NCBI GenBank assembly: GCA_023392755.1
Contig: JAEWNM010000100.1
Coordinates: 1-9,325, forward strand
DNA: 9,325 nt
Source of the DNA: Bacillota bacterium
GTDB taxonomy: Bacteria > Bacillota > Clostridia > Christensenellales > Aristaeellaceae
Direction of reading: 5' to 3'
Positions 7,199 to 9,325 of the stretch are shown piece by piece (positions within the stretch are counted from its first letter, which is position 1; the number at the start of each line of letters is the position of its first letter). The position numbers and the translations under genes were made by a program. The notes beneath the pieces are model-generated. The model was not told the DNA's origin. It was given only the letters and a program-made list of their open reading frames with translations, and made no database searches.

Positions 7199-9325
7199 AT
7201 GGAACGAAATCAAACAGCCCGAAAGGAAATGCATTATTTCTCCCGCCGGCTGAAGCAAAAGCTGGAGGAGCTTCCATTTGCGCATGCCGCCATTGTTGAG
7301 GCTCCCCCGGGTTACGGAAAGACAACAGCGGTACGGGATTTTCTGAAACACGCTCCCGCATCAAATGCCTGCATCCATTGGTTTACCGCCATCGAGGAGC
7401 TTCCCTCCGCCCGCTTCCGCCGCTTTGCAGATACGATAGGCAAAATAGATGAAAAGGCTGGAGAACAGCTCAAGCAAATCGAGCTTCCCAATGCCATGAC
7501 CGCCGGTATGGCCTGTGATGCCATCAGGGAAATGAAGTGCGAGAGCGAAACCTACCTTGTGATTGACAACTTTCAGCTTTTCCAGGCCTCGCTGCCACCC
7601 TCCTTTTTTGTCGCGATCGTTGAGCACGGCAGTAACGGCCTGCATGTTATCCTGATAACCCAAATGATCAGCAGAAGCATTTTCAATATCATAACCGGCC
7701 GTGGCTTTTTGCATATCACCGCGGCGGATCTGTGCCTTCGCGCGGAAGATATCCGCAGCTATTATGCACGCATGGATACATGGATTACCTTGGAAACCGC
7801 CCGGAGTGTTGCTGAGCTTACCGGAGGATGGATTATAGCTGTATACCTGCAGCTGCGAACATTCAGGGATAGAGGCGTGTTTTCCGACACACAGGACATT
7901 CTCATCCTTATGGAGCGCATGATGTGGGACAAGCTGACCAAGGAACAGCAGACCTTTTTGCTTAGGATTTCGCCCCTGGAAACGGCAACAGTCCGGCACA
8001 TGTGTTTCCTGCTTGGCGTTCAGGCGCTGCCCGGTTACGCCTTGGATGTGCTTTCGAACCCGTTCATCCAGTATGACCCTGCAGAAGGACGGTATGCCAT
8101 TCATAGCATTCTGGCCCGGCTGCTCAAGCAAAAACGATATGAACGCGGCGCATCCTTTGAGCGGGAATGCCTGTTGCGGGCAGGCGATTTGTGCCGGGAA
8201 GAAAACAGGCTTGCCGAGGCTATGGGGTTTTACTGGATGCTCCGGGATTATGGACGCATGCTGTCCCTTGATTTTTCCAGCCTGCTGTATGAGCGGATCG
8301 CAGATACAGCCTTTTTTGACATCGCGCTGGATACGGCGCAGAACTGCCCAAGGGATATCATGGATGAGCATCCGCTGTCCATGCTACGCATCGCCTGGGC
8401 GCTGAAAACAGCAGGTATGGAGGATGCGTTTGCATTGCTTCTTGACACGCTGCTTCCCATTGTGGAGTTTTATGGCAATACGCAATCCCTCATGGGCGAG
8501 TGGCTGCTCTTATCCTCTTTCAAGCACTACCCGCGCCTTAAAGATATGACCGAAGTTTTAAGAAAGGCGGCCCGGCTTTTCCAGGGAAAGCATTCAAAGG
8601 TAATTCTCCCCGCCATGCCCTTTTGTTTTGGCAATTGCGTTCCGCTGTCTGTTTTTCATGTCATGCCGGGCCAGGCCGAAGCAGAGGCTGCTGAGCTTAA
8701 GGAATATATGGCTTTATATACCGCGCTGACAGATGGCAACGGAAGCGGGGCGGACATCCTGTATCTTGCCGAGCTTGCATACAATGGCGGAAATCTGGCC
8801 GAGGCGGAAATACTGGCCTACAAGGCCGCATACCTGGCCGAAAAGAAACAGCAGAGCATCGTCCAACTGGGTTCCGCACTGCAACTGGCCCAGGTCGCGC
8901 TATACAAAGCAGACACAGCCGGCTGGCAGCGTGCCATAGGCACCCTTAAGCGCGCCGCCGCTTACCCATCGCAGCAAACCTTTGCCGTCCTGACCACCAT
9001 GGATATCATGCGCAGTATATTGCTGGCTGAACTGCAGCAATACGCGGACATTCCCGACTGGCTGAAGGAAGGGCGCTTCTCACGGGATAAGCTTCTGCCG
9101 GCAATGGTCCCCCTGGCACTGCTCGTACACGCATTGTACCTGATGCACAAGGGCATACCCGCGGAGCTTGTGGGGACAGTACAGGCCGGATTGCATGACA
9201 ACCCGGAATGCCCGCCCATGCTCACCATGCTTCTATCCCTCACCGCCGCGGCCGGATACATCAAAATGGGCAACATGCATCAGGCGCAGGCGCTTGTACT
9301 TGAGGCTGGGGAAGCCGTATTGCCG
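7199..9325 (+). CDS. MalT/LuxR-type STAND ATPase transcriptional regulator (3' partial)
   Basis: The frame runs open for 709 codons from ATG 7199 to the window end. Upstream in-frame TGA (7184-7186) leaves this ATG as the natural start, with AAGGGAA (7186-7192) 6 bases before it. The P-loop is APPGYGKTT (35-43) and Walker B is YLVIDNFQ (119-126), where MalT-type proteins usually have two acidic residues. The sensor position reads ILITQ (151-155) where the family usually has Arg. LTGGWIIAVYLQL (207-219) and IHSILARLLKQ (301-311) match the conserved GWP-x-AL and yHplf-x-x-FL blocks of MalT-type NOD modules. The remaining 350 or so residues are helical and repeat-like, as in the TPR-like inducer-sensing part of MalT. 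The expected C-terminal LuxR helix-turn-helix would lie beyond the window. Such proteins bind an inducer, oligomerise with ATP and activate transcription. The target is unknown; the upstream operon is only a candidate. Confidence 0.82.
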   Translation, partial: MERNQTARKEMHYFSRRLKQKLEELPFAHAAIVEAPPGYGKTTAVRDFLKHAPASNACIHWFTAIEELPSARFRRFADTIGKIDEKAGEQLKQIELPNAMTAGMACDAIREMKCESETYLVIDNFQLFQASLPPSFFVAIVEHGSNGLHVILITQMISRSIFNIITGRGFLHITAADLCLRAEDIRSYYARMDTWITLETARSVAELTGGWIIAVYLQLRTFRDRGVFSDTQDILILMERMMWDKLTKEQQTFLLRISPLETATVRHMCFLLGVQALPGYALDVLSNPFIQYDPAEGRYAIHSILARLLKQKRYERGASFERECLLRAGDLCREENRLAEAMGFYWMLRDYGRMLSLDFSSLLYERIADTAFFDIALDTAQNCPRDIMDEHPLSMLRIAWALKTAGMEDAFALLLDTLLPIVEFYGNTQSLMGEWLLLSSFKHYPRLKDMTEVLRKAARLFQGKHSKVILPAMPFCFGNCVPLSVFHVMPGQAEAEAAELKEYMALYTALTDGNGSGADILYLAELAYNGGNLAEAEILAYKAAYLAEKKQQSIVQLGSALQLAQVALYKADTAGWQRAIGTLKRAAAYPSQQTFAVLTTMDIMRSILLAELQQYADIPDWLKEGRFSRDKLLPAMVPLALLVHALYLMHKGIPAELVGTVQAGLHDNPECPPMLTMLLSLTAAAGYIKMGNMHQAQALVLEAGEAVLP

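Noticed and set aside
7122..7251. Plus-strand 42-codon ORF starting at ATG 7122 in the regulator leader
   Set aside because: It has no ribosome binding site, overlaps the regulator start out of frame and its composition is not protein-like.
6873..7364. Minus-strand open frame of 163 codons across the intergenic region
   Set aside because: The translation is low-complexity and rich in Pro, Ser, His and Gly, overlaps the ends of two supported genes and has no ribosome binding site or family motif.
7361..8371. Long minus-strand open frame (336 codons)
   Set aside because: It lies antisense to the MalT-like gene, whose plus frame holds a P-loop, Walker B and other family blocks. The minus translation shows no recognisable domain.

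Overview
The window looks like a chromosomal segment of a moderately GC-rich Gram-positive bacterium, most likely an uncultured or gut-type Clostridia/Bacillota member. This is inferred from the strong GGAGG-type ribosome binding sites, the tight operon packing, a secreted PdaC-like deacetylase (DUF4163/DUF3298 plus NodB, an arrangement known from Bacillota) and a large MalT-like STAND regulator. No rRNA, tRNA, CRISPR array, insertion sequence or phage gene is visible.

Positions 1-6926 hold five same-strand genes that read as one operon, with gaps of 12, 6 and 36 bp and one 4-bp ATGA overlap. In order they are: a 5'-truncated HflK-like SPFH protein with an unusual multi-pass membrane N-terminus; an HflC-like SPFH protein; a second, compact HflK-like SPFH protein; a P1B-type (heavy-metal class) transport ATPase with a CPC-G-H motif and no N-terminal metal-binding domain; and a signal-peptide-bearing polysaccharide deacetylase-like protein whose catalytic-base Asp is Asn. 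The operon promoter lies upstream of the window.

Positions 6927-7198 are a 272-bp intergenic region. It contains a GC-rich hairpin, a possible 55-codon minus-strand ORF, a good sigma-70-type promoter (perfect TATAAT, 17-bp spacer, weak -35) and an 11-bp-period direct repeat. From 7199 to the window end runs a large open frame for a STAND ATPase regulator of the MalT/LuxR type, cut off before its expected C-terminal helix-turn-helix.

Working model (inference): the three SPFH proteins form a hetero-oligomeric membrane scaffold like the HflK/HflC cage. No FtsH or NfeD gene, the usual SPFH partners, is present; the co-encoded membrane partner is the P-type ATPase. The secreted NodB-like protein, translationally coupled to the ATPase, would act or bind at the cell wall. 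The adjacent MalT-like regulator may or may not control the operon. The combination of three SPFH genes, a P1B ATPase and a PdaC-like protein is the most notable content of the window.
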